64,000 nt of DNA from Natrarchaeobius chitinivorans (GTDB lineage: Archaea; Halobacteriota; Halobacteria; Halobacteriales; Natrialbaceae), in contig NZ_REGA01000008.1 in the NCBI RefSeq assembly GCF_003841505.1, positions 1 to 64,000 on the forward strand, in the 5' to 3' direction. Of the stretch, positions 36,938 to 46,049 are shown in pieces (within the stretch, counting starts at the first letter, position 1; every line of letters begins with the position of its first letter). The notes below the pieces were generated by a model. It did not search any database. It saw nothing but the letters and a program-made list of their open reading frames with translations, and had not been told where the DNA came from. The translations under genes were made by a program, and so were the position numbers.

Positions 36938-39115
36938 TTACGGCGACGGCGGGTCGCCGTCGTACACGCCGTGGTCTCCGTAGAAGTTCAGCATCGCGAA
37001 CTTGAGTTTCGCCGGCTCGAGGTCGAGTAACTCCTCGCGTTCTTCGTGTGGAAAGCTCCCGTTGACGCTGTATTTACCGAGATCCGACTTCGCATCCCGC
37101 GAGTAGCGCGCGTCGAGGAGCGCGCGAACGCCGACGTCGGCCGGCGAGCGGATCACTCGACCGAGCGCCTGCCTCGTCTTTCGCACCGTCGGAATTTCGA
37201 CGGCGTAGCGCCAGCCCGTGTCGGTCCCCTCGAACGCCGCGTCGTAGGCATCCTGGACCGCCTGGGCGCGGTCGTCGAGGTGTGGATACGGGACGCCGAC
37301 GACGAGTACCGTCCGAGCGTCCTCGCCGTCGAAGCTGACGCCCTCGGCGAGTGTCCCCCACAGCGACGTACAGAGAACCGCGTCGTCGTCGGCGACGAAC
37401 GACCGACGGACGTCCTCGACCGACGTTCCCGGTTCGTCGAGATAGACGGACGCCGCGGCGTCGGTGCGTTTCTCGAGTCGTTCTGCGTACCGGCTGGCCT
37501 CGCCGTAGTTGGGGAAAAACGCCAGCGTGTTCCCCGGCGTCATCCGGACCGCGTCGTGGATCGTCCCGGTGACGTCGTCCTGAACGGCGGGGTCGTCCCG
37601 ATCGGAGGAAAACAGCGGTGGCGTCTCGACGGCGTACGTCCGGCGATTTTCCGCGGGAAACTGCAACCCGTAGGCCATCGTCACCGCCTCCTCGAGGCCG
37701 AGGACGTCCTCGGTGACGTCGAACGGCTGGAGCGTCGCACTCATCAGGACCGTTCCGTACACCTCCTCGAACAGCCGTCCCGTCACCTGCCGCGGGAGAC
37801 AGGTGTACAGTTCGGCCCGGCCGTACACTTCGTCCGTGCCGGCGTCTCGGGTCACCGAGACGACCGGATACAGCCCCTCTTTCGATCCCTCGTTCATCCA
37901 CGCGCTGACGAACGCCGCAGCCTGCAGAGTCTGACACTCCGTCCGCGTCGCCGTCTCGCCATCGCGGTAGGCCTCCTCGTACTCCTCGTCTAGGTCCTGG
38001 CCCAGCTTCATCGCGGCCTCGAGGTCGGCGTCGATCCCCGCTCCGGAGTACCGTTGCAGGAACTCGAGGGTGAGGTCGTCGCGCCGGTCCTCGTTCGCGA
38101 TGGGGACGTCCGCCCAGTTCTCGTCGATCCGCTCTCGGTCGCCGAAGCCGAACGACTCCTCGTAGGTCTCGACGAGCGCGCGGTGAAACGCCGAGAGGAC
38201 GTTCGCGGCGTCCTCGGATCGCGGATCGTCAGTCTCGGCCAGTTCGTCGATCGCTGACTCGAACGTTCGTTCGGAACAGGTCCGGGTGGCGTGTTCTCGA
38301 GCGGCGTCCTCGACGTTGTGGGCCTCGTCGAAGACGGCGATCACGTCCTCGGGGTCGCGGCCGAGCCACCGGAAGAACTGCTCTCTGATGGTGGAGTCGA
38401 GCAGGTGGTGGTAGTTACAGACGACCAGATCGACGCCCTCGATCCCCTCTTTTAAGAGTTCGTATCCACAGAACTCTCGCTGGTCGGCGTACTCGTAGAT
38501 CTCTTCTGGACGGCGGACGTCCTCGAACAGCCAGGCGAAAAAGTCGTCCGTGTCCTCGGTCAGGTTGTTCCGGTAGTACTCACAGACGTTGCGCTCTTCT
38601 AGGTCCTCGAGTCGGTCGTCGATCGCCTCGAGTTCGTCCATGACCGCGCTGCGCGCGTCGGCCGCGCCGCCGTCGCCCTCCTGGCTCTCCGAGAGGAGTT
38701 CCCGCTGTCGGCGCTCGAGTTGCTCGCGGTCGCGCTCGGCGTCGACGACCGACCGGGTAGTGTCCCGAAGCGCCTGACACTCCTCGTACCCGACGTCGAT
38801 GTGACACATCGACGACTTTCCCTTGAAGACGATCGCCCGGATCGACTCCTCGGCGGTGATCGCGCGGGCTTCCGCGACGAACTGGCGCATCTGCTGGTGG
38901 ACGTCGGTCGTGATGACGACGGTCTTGTCCCGTTCCCGGGCGACCTCCAGGGCGGGAACGAGCGAGGAGAGGGTCTTTCCCGTCCCACAGGCACCCTCGA
39001 AGAGGACGTCCTGCCCGCGAACCAGCGCGTTGTAGATGCGGTCCATCGCCTCGCGCTGGTTCTCGTAGGGCTGGTCGTAGGGGAAAAACCGCATGTAGTC
39101 GCTCGTCTCGGACAC
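36938..39115 (-). CDS. XPD/Rad3-like (DinG-type) superfamily 2 helicase
   Basis: 725 residues. Walker A GACGTGKTLSSLVPAL, DEAH box AVFDEAHNVEDA, and C-terminal GTLAEGVSFDGED and QALGRVIRSPADVG (motif VI) are clear. Four cysteines between motifs I and II (MCHID, EECQ, VCEYY, EFCGYE) match the [4Fe-4S] domain of XPD. It should be a 5'-3' DNA helicase for repair. It is monocistronic and converges on the lipoprotein gene. Confidence 0.93.
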   Translation of the reverse strand: MSETSDYMRFFPYDQPYENQREAMDRIYNALVRGQDVLFEGACGTGKTLSSLVPALEVARERDKTVVITTDVHQQMRQFVAEARAITAEESIRAIVFKGKSSMCHIDVGYEECQALRDTTRSVVDAERDREQLERRQRELLSESQEGDGGAADARSAVMDELEAIDDRLEDLEERNVCEYYRNNLTEDTDDFFAWLFEDVRRPEEIYEYADQREFCGYELLKEGIEGVDLVVCNYHHLLDSTIREQFFRWLGRDPEDVIAVFDEAHNVEDAAREHATRTCSERTFESAIDELAETDDPRSEDAANVLSAFHRALVETYEESFGFGDRERIDENWADVPIANEDRRDDLTLEFLQRYSGAGIDADLEAAMKLGQDLDEEYEEAYRDGETATRTECQTLQAAAFVSAWMNEGSKEGLYPVVSVTRDAGTDEVYGRAELYTCLPRQVTGRLFEEVYGTVLMSATLQPFDVTEDVLGLEEAVTMAYGLQFPAENRRTYAVETPPLFSSDRDDPAVQDDVTGTIHDAVRMTPGNTLAFFPNYGEASRYAERLEKRTDAAASVYLDEPGTSVEDVRRSFVADDDAVLCTSLWGTLAEGVSFDGEDARTVLVVGVPYPHLDDRAQAVQDAYDAAFEGTDTGWRYAVEIPTVRKTRQALGRVIRSPADVGVRALLDARYSRDAKSDLGKYSVNGSFPHEEREELLDLEPAKLKFAMLNFYGDHGVYDGDPPSP

Positions 39116-39270
39116 GATCCGTGATAGGTTCCCGCTACGATAAAAGCGTTCGTCTCGAGCGGGTCCCAGGCCGGCGACCGGACACGATCCGGACCGAGGG
39201 CTCGAGCAAGCGGGTAGCGAGCGCCAGGGGGTAACGGATCACCGACCCAGTTATGGGATGAGCAGGCGCA

Positions 39271-39303
39271 AATCCTCGCGCTTCAGCGCGGGGAGGATGT
39301 CAA
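39271..39303 (+). mobile_element. Orphan right end of an IS200/IS605 (IS1341, TnpB) element
   Basis: A hairpin ATCCTCGCGC-TTCA-GCGC-GGGGAGGAT is followed by GTCAA, the pattern that closes haloarchaeal TnpB-type elements and forms the end of their guide RNA scaffold. No tnpB or tnpA lies to the left, so this is a solo remnant. It overlaps the 3' end of the next gene. The family call is from memory of the ends. Confidence 0.5.
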
Positions 39304-39537
39304 CGTCAGGATACCACCGTTGACGACGACGTCGGTGGCGTCGGGCGGAACGTCGAACTCGAACTGGATGTTGTCGACGACCACGATCGCCGTTTCGGCG
39401 ACGACGTCGAGTTCGGGTTCGCCCGCGGCGGGACCGAAATCGACCGCGATAACGGATTCGTCGTCGTATTCGCGGTTGGTGATCGTGACGTCCTCCGTAC
39501 GTCCGACGGCAGCCTGGAGTTCGGGCGGTGTTTCCAT
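39283..39537 (-). CDS. Small conserved haloarchaeal protein (DUF7127-like)
   Basis: 84 residues from the ATG at 39537. VDFGPAAGEPELDVVAETAIVV and IQFEFDVPPDATDVVVNGGI suggest a small all-beta fold, similar to an Hsp20-like sandwich. The last six codons (LTSSPR and stop) come from the orphan IS end, so the natural C-terminus has been replaced. The DUF assignment is tentative. Confidence 0.65.
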   Translation of the reverse strand: METPPELQAAVGRTEDVTITNREYDDESVIAVDFGPAAGEPELDVVAETAIVVVDNIQFEFDVPPDATDVVVNGGILTLTSSPR

Positions 39538-39749
39538 GGTTGACCGTTGGTGGGGACCGCTCGTAAGCAGCATGCAGGAATGTGCCCTTCGGTCGGTAGC
39601 CCGATCTCCGCAGCGTTCCAGACCGCCTGTGGCTTTTCGAAGGGAAGTTCTGACGGCGAGCGAAGCCAGCGAACGAAGTCGCCGATGTTGACCGTCCGAC
39701 GGATCGGATGCCGTCGCGTGCGCCGAGATCAGTAATGCACAGTGAATTT

Positions 39750-40898
39750 ATGGGAGCGGACACTGTATCGATAGTCGAACGAATGGATGCACGCGATTCC
39801 GGTGTGCCGCCCGGAGGACACGCCCTCGAGAGCGCGATCGAGGAATTCCTCGAGTCGGGGAACAAGGCGGGCAACTATCGCGACGCCTTAGAGCGCGTGC
39901 TCGGCGACTGGCGGGAACGGCTCGAACGCCGCGGCGTGAGGACCGTCGAAGCGGTCACGAAACGCCACATGGCAGAGTACGCGAAGGCCCTCTCCGGCCG
40001 AGTGACGAGCGGCGACCGCAACGCCGACGGCGGGATTTCCGCGGCGACGGCGTGGACGTATTACGATTACGTCTCGGCGTTTCTCTCCTACTGCGTCCGG
40101 TGGGACTGGCTCGAGGAAAACCCCGCTCAGAAAGGAGTTGCACTCGAGGAACTCCCTCCCCGACCGAAGAAACGAAGCGGCGACCAGCAGTTCTGGTCGC
40201 CGGACGATCGGAACCGCTTGCTGCGCTATGCCGACCGTCGCGCACACGACGCCGTCGAGGCGAAGGGGTCGGGTGCGCTCGAGGAACTTCGCGACCGGGC
40301 GCTCGTCTACGTCCTCGCCTACTCCGGCGTTCGCGGAGGGGAGATACTCAGCGATCCCAGGGACGACCGCCGCAACGGACTCCGGTGGGGAGACGTCGAC
40401 CTCGAGAACAGCCAGCTACTCGTCCTGGGGAAGAACCAGCACGCGGACGAAGAAGTCCAGCTTCCCAGACAGGCGCATTCGCCGATCGAGCGCCTCGAGC
40501 GGGCGCTGGACCCGCCGTCCGCGGAGTGGCCGGTGTTCGTGACGAATCACGCGCCGTCGCTTTACGCCACGCTTCCGGACGACGTCGATCCGTCGACGGG
40601 GGATCCGCTCACGTTACACCGCGAACGCGGGACCGTCCCGCCGTCGCTCTCGACGAACGGCGGTCGATCCGTCCTGAAGCGACTCTGCGAGGACGCCGAT
40701 ATCGACGTCGACGGCGGCTATCTGAAACCCCACGGTGCGAGACGTGGCGTCGGGGAAGCGGTGTATCGCGAGCACGGTGCGGCCGCAGCACAGCGGGTGC
40801 TTCGTCACGCTGATCCGCGGACGACCTCGGAGATGTACGCCCACATCGAAGCCAGCGAACTGGCCGAAGAGGTGTCCGAAGTGTTCGAAAGCGAGTGA
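39750..40898 (+). CDS. Tyrosine recombinase / integrase
   Basis: About 382 residues from an ATG at 39750; ATGs at 39735 and 39783 are also possible. An N-terminal SAM-like domain (GNYRDALERVLGDWRERL) precedes the catalytic domain. Catalytic residues: Arg in AYSGVRGGEIL, HGARRG (H-x-x-R), RVLRHADPRTTSEMY with the His and nucleophile Tyr. Haloarchaeal XerA-like and phage-type integrases both look like this. No attachment site or tRNA is beside it. Its TGA is again followed by TACG. Confidence 0.88.
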   Translation: MGADTVSIVERMDARDSGVPPGGHALESAIEEFLESGNKAGNYRDALERVLGDWRERLERRGVRTVEAVTKRHMAEYAKALSGRVTSGDRNADGGISAATAWTYYDYVSAFLSYCVRWDWLEENPAQKGVALEELPPRPKKRSGDQQFWSPDDRNRLLRYADRRAHDAVEAKGSGALEELRDRALVYVLAYSGVRGGEILSDPRDDRRNGLRWGDVDLENSQLLVLGKNQHADEEVQLPRQAHSPIERLERALDPPSAEWPVFVTNHAPSLYATLPDDVDPSTGDPLTLHRERGTVPPSLSTNGGRSVLKRLCEDADIDVDGGYLKPHGARRGVGEAVYREHGAAAAQRVLRHADPRTTSEMYAHIEASELAEEVSEVFESE

Positions 40899-41041
40899 TA
40901 CGAAATGAGACGGCGGTCACCCCGAACTCCACCCAATCGACCACGAGCGAGAGACGACTCGAGGTCGCTCCGTGATACCGAGGGACACTGCCGGCGACTG
41001 CGCGGTCTATCGCCTTGTGCCTCGAGTTCTTCGCCCCGAAT

Positions 41042-41431
41042 ATGCCCATTCCCGGCTACGACCCCGGTACGGTCGCGGAGTTCACGCTCGATCGCGCGGG
41101 TGCGCGACTCGACGTCGTCGCGGGCGTCGTCCCCGAGACGGTCGGCCTCGAGCCGGCTGCAACCGATCCGCCGGCGGCGGCGCTGTCGAAACCGGTCGAA
41201 CTCGTCGGGCTCGATGAACTGCGGGCGATCGAGGCGATCCGCATCGAACTCGTCTACGACCCGGCGGCGTTGCCGCCGGGGGCGAGCCCGACCGACGTCG
41301 CCGTCGGCGTCGAGACGGACGACGGCTGGACACCCATCCGATCCGCCGTCGACCTCGAGGAGACGACGGTGACGGCGGCGTCGAACGACCGACCGCCGGG
41401 GTCGACGGTCGTAGCGATGTACGCGGACTGA
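41042..41431 (+). CDS. Hypothetical protein
   Basis: 129 residues from the ATG at 41042. It is beta-rich and acidic (AEFTLDRAGARLDVVAGVVP, VELVGLDELRAIEAIRIELV, SPTDVAVGVETDDGWTPI) without signal peptide or known motif. The stop TGA is the first codon of a TGATACGG repeat. Confidence 0.55.
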   Translation: MPIPGYDPGTVAEFTLDRAGARLDVVAGVVPETVGLEPAATDPPAAALSKPVELVGLDELRAIEAIRIELVYDPAALPPGASPTDVAVGVETDDGWTPIRSAVDLEETTVTAASNDRPPGSTVVAMYAD

Positions 41432-41512
41432 TACGGTCAACTGTGAGACATTTCCGAAGACCGCGGGAAGTCGTTCGGTCGCTCCGGTAATGACGTACAG
41501 CAGTCCTACGAA
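41429..41512. repeat. TGATACGG-family repeat, copy 4 (right end worn)
   Basis: TGATACGG-TCAACTGTGA at the left, GTACAGCAGTCCTACGA at the right, with an internal GACCGC/GTCGCTCCGGTAATGACG block as in copy 6. Confidence 0.6.
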
Positions 41513-41607
41513 GCGAGGACTCCACGTAGGCCACCCCGCCGACTGACGCTTCATCACACCAGTCGGGGGCCGAAAAGAACGTCGTCTTCGAGCCCGTATC
41601 GCAGGCT

Positions 41608-42129
41608 ATGATCGCGATCTTCTCCGATACACACAGCAATCGCGGCCACGAACTCGAGGGGGAGGCACTGGCCGCCGCACGGGACGCCGACGTGGTGATT
41701 CACGCCGGCGACTTTACGAGCACCGTCGCGCTCGAGGCTTTCCAGAACGAGTGCGAACGGCTGTTCGCCGTTCACGGCAACGCGGACAGCGCCGCCGTTC
41801 GAGACCGCCTGCCGACGGCCCGGGTCGTCGAGGAGGACGGCGTTCGATTCGCCGTCACCCACCGACGGGACGGGGGGACGACCGGACTGGCGATGTTCGG
41901 CCGCTCGCGAGACGCGGACGTCGTCGTCTCCGGACACAGCCACCGGCCGACGGTCGTCGAAACCGGGGAGTGTCTGTTGCTCAACCCCGGGAGCCACGCG
42001 GATCCACGGGGAAACAGGCCGGGATTCGCCGTCATCGAGTTCGAAGGCGACGATTCGGGCACGCTCGAGGGCCAACTGCTCGAGCCGAACGGGAGGCGGA
42101 TCGACGGGTTCGAAATTCAGCGGGAGTGA
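41608..42129 (+). CDS. YfcE/MJ0936-type metallophosphoesterase
   Basis: 173 residues. Metal-binding motifs are complete: FSDTHSN, HAGDF, VHGNAD and SGHSHRP, with NPGSH. Relatives are Mn/Ni phosphodiesterases acting on small phosphodiester substrates. Its natural substrate is unknown. Confidence 0.92.
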   Translation: MIAIFSDTHSNRGHELEGEALAAARDADVVIHAGDFTSTVALEAFQNECERLFAVHGNADSAAVRDRLPTARVVEEDGVRFAVTHRRDGGTTGLAMFGRSRDADVVVSGHSHRPTVVETGECLLLNPGSHADPRGNRPGFAVIEFEGDDSGTLEGQLLEPNGRRIDGFEIQRE

Positions 42130-42566
42130 TCCGAACGGGTGTATCGTATTCGTTGAAACGGTCACTCACCGATCGCCGATCCGCCTTGCGATCAGGTCTG
42201 CAGTGACGTGCAGTGGTTACTATGGAACACTGGAGGAAAGCCGTCCGGACGCGGGACGGAAGCGTCAACGGGGCGATCACGGCCGAGGGCGGGAGGTCCT
42301 CGAGAGAGGCGAGCCCTGGGGCGAGGGCGTGGAGGGCGGACTCGTTCTTCTCGACGGACAAGTGCCGCGGAGGGCGTGCGACACCCATCTTCGGCTACGG
42401 TGGCACGTTCAATATAAGCGACGTAAGCTGAAAAAGCGGTTTTAGCTACCGGTGTGTGCGCTCCCAGCCGGCGATATGTGCGGTGAGATCGACGGCAGGA
42501 ACCACCCCCACAGGCGGTCACGCAACGTCGAAACGGTTTTGCACGCTGACACAGTACTCGCCTCGT
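42130..42566. other. 437-bp intergenic region
   Basis: It holds the second copy of the 48-bp dispersed repeat (42178-42225) and a strong TATA-like AATATAAGCG near 42410-42419 that points rightward. Short open frames in the middle have no coding look. A short RNA could start near 42440. Confidence 0.5.
42178..42225. repeat. Dispersed 48-bp repeat, copy B
   Basis: 37 of 48 positions match 7259-7306; TGACGTGCAGTGG is identical in both. Confidence 0.6.
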
Positions 42567-42698
42567 ATGCTCGAGTACATCCCGGACGATCCCGTCATCA
42601 TTGCGGTCGTCGTGATCCTGCTCTCGCTCGTGTTCTTCTCGTATCTGTTGCTCCGCCGAACGGTCCTCGAGTTCCGCGACGGGATGCGCGGCCGGTAG
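42567..42698 (+). CDS. Small single-span membrane protein
   Basis: 43 residues: MLEYIPDDP, then a hydrophobic helix VIIAVVVILLSLVFFSYLLL, then RRTVLEFRDGMRGR. The positive tail should face the cytoplasm. It is too short for family assignment; the clean membrane helix and convergence with ltaE support it. Confidence 0.65.
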   Translation: MLEYIPDDPVIIAVVVILLSLVFFSYLLLRRTVLEFRDGMRGR

Positions 42699-42827
42699 CG
42701 CGGATCGAATTCGAGCCCGACGACCGATCGCAGTTTTGGCGACCGATCCGGCTCGAAGCCGCCCGTTCGCGGCTGGATGGCTCGCGTCCGGGAGGCAACC
42801 GTTCCCAACTCGTCGTCTCGAAGAGCG

Positions 42828-43853
42828 TCATCTCCCTGTCATCGCCGCCATTACACGCTCGAGCGCGCGGTCGACGTCCTCGCCCGAGACGTCCCGGTGC
42901 GTACAGAACCGAACCGTCGTCGGTCCCATCGCCGACGCTAGCACGTCCCGTTCTCGCAGTCGCTCGAGGACGGCCTCGGCGTCGTCACCGGTTCCCGACA
43001 CGTCGACGAGGACGATGTTCGTCTCTGGAGGACGGACGTCGAAGCCGTCGACGTCGGCCAGCCCGTCGGCCAGTCTCCGTGCGCGTTCGTGATCGGCCTC
43101 GAGGTCGTCGACGTTCTCGAGGGCACGAAGTCCCGGCGCGCCGACGACGCCGACCTGTCGCATACCGCCGCCGAACAGTTTCCGGGTTCGACGGGCGCGG
43201 TCGACGAATTCCTCAGGACCGGCGAGCATCGAACCGATGGGCGCGCCGAGCCCCTTCGAGAGACAGAACATCACCGAGTCGACGTGGTCGGTGATCTCGG
43301 TGACGGGGACGTCGAGCGCGACGGCCGCGTTGAACACGCGAGCCCCGTCGAGGTGAACCGGGACGTCGTGCCCGCGGGCCGCCTCGGCCGCCGCGGCGAT
43401 CCGGTCGGGTTCGATCGCGACGCCGCCTCTCGCGTTGTGCGTGTTCTCGAGACAGAGCAAGCCGGTCCCGGGCCGGTGGAGGTCCTCCTCGACGACTCCC
43501 GCATCTACCTGCTCGGGCGTCGGGACACCCCTGTCGCCGCCGTCGAGGGTTCGCACCTGCAGACCCGAGTGGCGGGCCAGCCCGCCGAGTTCGTACTTGT
43601 AGACGTGACTCGCACGCTCGACGAGCACCTCCTGGCCGGGTTCGGTGTGTACCTGCGCCGCGATCTGGTTGCCCATCGTCCCGGTCGGAACGAACAGCGC
43701 GGCTTCTTTGCCGACCGCCTCGGCCGCACGCGCCTCGAGTTCGCTTACCGTCGGATCCTCGCCGTAGACGTCGTCGCCGACGTCGGCCGTGCGGGCGGCC
43801 TCGCGCATCGCCTCGTCGGGTTTCGTCACCGTATCCGAACGCAGATCGATCAT
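42828..43853 (-). CDS. ltaE: Low-specificity L-threonine aldolase
   Basis: 341 residues, fold-type I PLP enzyme. Begins MIDLRSDTVTKPDEAMREA with VGDDVYGEDPTV, typical of the family; the PLP Lys lies in VMFCLSKGLGAPIGSMLAG. It cleaves threonine to glycine and acetaldehyde. It is divergent from the methyltransferase gene. Confidence 0.95.
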   Translation of the reverse strand: MIDLRSDTVTKPDEAMREAARTADVGDDVYGEDPTVSELEARAAEAVGKEAALFVPTGTMGNQIAAQVHTEPGQEVLVERASHVYKYELGGLARHSGLQVRTLDGGDRGVPTPEQVDAGVVEEDLHRPGTGLLCLENTHNARGGVAIEPDRIAAAAEAARGHDVPVHLDGARVFNAAVALDVPVTEITDHVDSVMFCLSKGLGAPIGSMLAGPEEFVDRARRTRKLFGGGMRQVGVVGAPGLRALENVDDLEADHERARRLADGLADVDGFDVRPPETNIVLVDVSGTGDDAEAVLERLRERDVLASAMGPTTVRFCTHRDVSGEDVDRALERVMAAMTGR

Positions 43854-43992
43854 GGCTGTCGTAACGGACCGACGGGAAATATACTGTCGGACTTACGGGA
43901 GGGTCCGCTTCGACGCTCGCTTCCGTCTCGCTCGGTTGGCCGGTTCCGTCCGGGTGAAACACTCGTCCGGATCGATCGCCGTTTCCGATCCG

Positions 43993-44000
43993 TATATAAA
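43993..44000 (+). promoter_or_regulatory. TATA box of the methyltransferase gene
   Basis: TATATAAA, 54 bases before the ATG at 44054, so a leader of about 25 bases is expected. Confidence 0.55.
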
Positions 44001-44053
44001 TAGACGATAGGTATCGCGATAACACACTCTCGAATCCCGACTCGAGTAAGCGT

Positions 44054-44701
44054 ATGGCCACCGACGAACATCTGGCGCGGAGTCGGGCGGTGTGGGATCG
44101 CAAGAGCGACCGCTACGGGATGAGCGAACGGGACTTCGAACCGATTCGGGAGACGGCGATGGATTACCTCGAGTTGGGTGCCGGCGACCGGGTGCTGGAC
44201 GTCGGCTGTGGGCCGGGGGTCAACTTCGAACGGCTCCGGAGCGACGTCGGGGAGTCCGGGTCCGTCGTCGCCGTCGACTACAGCCCGGAGATGGTCGCCA
44301 ACGCACGCGAGCGGGTCGACCGCCACGGCTGGGAGAACGTCGAGGTACTGTGTGCGGACGCGACCGAAGTCGACCCCGACGGCGAGTTCGACGCGGCGAT
44401 GGCGTCGCTGTCGATGGCCGTGATGCCCGACGCTCGTCGGGCCGTCGAGAACGTGTATCGGCTGCTCGCCCCGGGCGGGACGTTCGTCGTCTTCGATCTC
44501 AGGCGGGTTCAGACGGGGCCAGCGCGGGTGTTCAACCCGTTGCTCTGGCGGTTCCTCCGCTGGTATGCAAACTGGAATCCGGAGAACGACGTCCTCGAGG
44601 CACTGCGGACCGTCTCCGACGAAACCGACGTCGTCGAGACGTACGCGGCCGGCGTGGGGTACACCGTCCGCTGTCGAAAACGACCCGATTCGGGAGAGTG
44701 A
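44054..44701 (+). CDS. Class I SAM-dependent methyltransferase
   Basis: 215 residues. Motif I is VLDVGCGPGVNFERL, followed by VVAVDYSPEMVANARERV and CADATEVDPDGEFDAAMASL. It is a generic UbiE/Methyltransf_11 type enzyme. The target is unknown. Confidence 0.9.
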   Translation: MATDEHLARSRAVWDRKSDRYGMSERDFEPIRETAMDYLELGAGDRVLDVGCGPGVNFERLRSDVGESGSVVAVDYSPEMVANARERVDRHGWENVEVLCADATEVDPDGEFDAAMASLSMAVMPDARRAVENVYRLLAPGGTFVVFDLRRVQTGPARVFNPLLWRFLRWYANWNPENDVLEALRTVSDETDVVETYAAGVGYTVRCRKRPDSGE

Positions 44702-44710
44702 GCGGTTCGT

Positions 44711-45136
44711 TTATTGAGCGACGAGGATGACACCGACGCCCGCGAGCAGGAGCCCTGCGACTCTCGTTGTGGTTATTTCGTCCCCGAGCACAGCCATCCC
44801 GATTAACGCTGCGACGACAAAATACATGGCACCGAGAGTCGAGACGACCGTCGTTGAGCCACGTGAAAGACCGATGTACATCGAGACGAAACCAACTCCG
44901 GCGAACACCCCAGCCACGCCAGCAAGCGCCCCGCCTCGTGGCGTGATGGCCAGTGAGGCCCCTGACACGAAAACGTACCCGACTGCAAGGATGGCTGCGA
45001 CGAGATACGAGATCGCGGCAGCCGTCGTTGGGTCGATGGATTCTGACGCGGCGTTCCCCACGACGATCCAAATTCCCCACGAGACCATCGTTAGTACCCC
45101 GAATGCCACAGCCGCATTTACCTCTGGGACTTCCAT
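44711..45136 (-). CDS. EamA-domain (DMT superfamily) transporter, single repeat
   Basis: 141 residues from the ATG at 45136, with four to five membrane helices (FGVLTMVSWGIWIVVGNAAS, AAAISYLVAAILAVGYVFVS, STLGAMYFVVAALIGMAVLG, VAGLLLAGVGVILVA). This is one EamA unit, so it must pair with itself. Small exporters of this kind handle metabolites or drugs. Codon use is less GC-rich than in its neighbours. Confidence 0.88.
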   Translation of the reverse strand: MEVPEVNAAVAFGVLTMVSWGIWIVVGNAASESIDPTTAAAISYLVAAILAVGYVFVSGASLAITPRGGALAGVAGVFAGVGFVSMYIGLSRGSTTVVSTLGAMYFVVAALIGMAVLGDEITTTRVAGLLLAGVGVILVAQ

Positions 45137-45316
45137 CGGTTGTAGCTTCGTCCCTGTGTCGATAAAAGACGCTGCTTGTAGCAATTCTGATCTAAGTGGA
45201 GGACCCAACTGCCAGTGACCGACTTGTGCCCTGTATTCACCACTATTTCTCAAATAAATCACAAATCGAGAGCTCTCAGTAGAGCCGACCAACCAGATCA
45301 CGAACCGGAACCGGAC

Positions 45317-45964
45317 TCACGGATCGGATTCCAGCATCCGGCCGATCACGTTGGCTTCGCCCCGTCGGACCAGTTCCGAAGCCGTCGAAACCGCACACTC
45401 GAGTTCGTCGGCGATCGCTTCGATGCCGTTCCGTCGCGGAACGTCGTAGTAGCCGACAGCCCAGGCGGCCTCGAGTGCCGCGTGCTGTCGGTCGGAGACG
45501 GGGGGATCGGCGGCCGTAACCGAGTCGCTCACCCACAGGACGTCCGCCGCGATCCCGTCGGATTGTGCCTCGAGGATCGCGGTGAGATCGGTCGGATGGC
45601 CGACGATCGTCAGCCGGATCGTCCGGTCCGATCGGACCTCGATCGGCGGGACGACGACGACGGTGTCCTGTGCGAGCGCGTTCAACAACGAGAGTCCATC
45701 GGGGCCGAGCTCCCGGCGGAGGTACAGGAAAAAGCCGCCCTCGGCGGGCGTGATATCGTACTCCCGAATCCGCTCGAGGCCGTCGAGCACCGACTCGTAG
45801 GCCGGGCGCTCGCCGTAGACGAAGGAGGTGATCGTCTCGACGCCGTCGACCGCCTGGCCGCCGAGGATGATCTCCCGATCGATCTCCGGCGACGTACAGA
45901 TCCCCTCGTGGATCGGCGAGAGCGCGTCGTCGTCGTGGTCGAGCGACACGCGGACGGATTTCAT
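45317..45964 (-). CDS. Bacterio-opsin activator (bat)-type HTH regulator
   Basis: 215 residues from the ATG at 45964, which lies 23-32 bases after a TATA box. The N-terminal two thirds is the sensor-like region common to this family. The C-terminal HTH_10 domain reads VSDRQHAALEAAWAVGYYDV, then IADELECAVSTASELVRRGE. The regulated genes are unknown. Confidence 0.88.
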   Translation of the reverse strand: MKSVRVSLDHDDDALSPIHEGICTSPEIDREIILGGQAVDGVETITSFVYGERPAYESVLDGLERIREYDITPAEGGFFLYLRRELGPDGLSLLNALAQDTVVVVPPIEVRSDRTIRLTIVGHPTDLTAILEAQSDGIAADVLWVSDSVTAADPPVSDRQHAALEAAWAVGYYDVPRRNGIEAIADELECAVSTASELVRRGEANVIGRMLESDP

Positions 45965-45986
45965 CGATCGACGAATGCGCGCCGAA

Positions 45987-45996
45987 GTATATAAAG
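45987..45996 (-). promoter_or_regulatory. TATA box of the bat-type regulator
   Basis: Minus-strand CTTTATATAC 23-32 bases before the ATG, fitting a leaderless message. Confidence 0.6.
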
Positions 45997-46049
45997 CCAC
46001 GATAGGCTTCGGGGACACCCCGAGGATCCGCCGGCACCTGTCATCGGGT

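Noticed and set aside
39750-40898. An integrated virus or plasmid around the tyrosine recombinase
   Set aside because: No capsid, replication or partition genes lie nearby and no flanking att repeat was found. The gene may still be a relic.
41929-42445. Short plus-strand frames near 42208-42445
   Set aside because: Three overlapping frames of equal poor quality, no start signal, and overlap with the 48-bp repeat.
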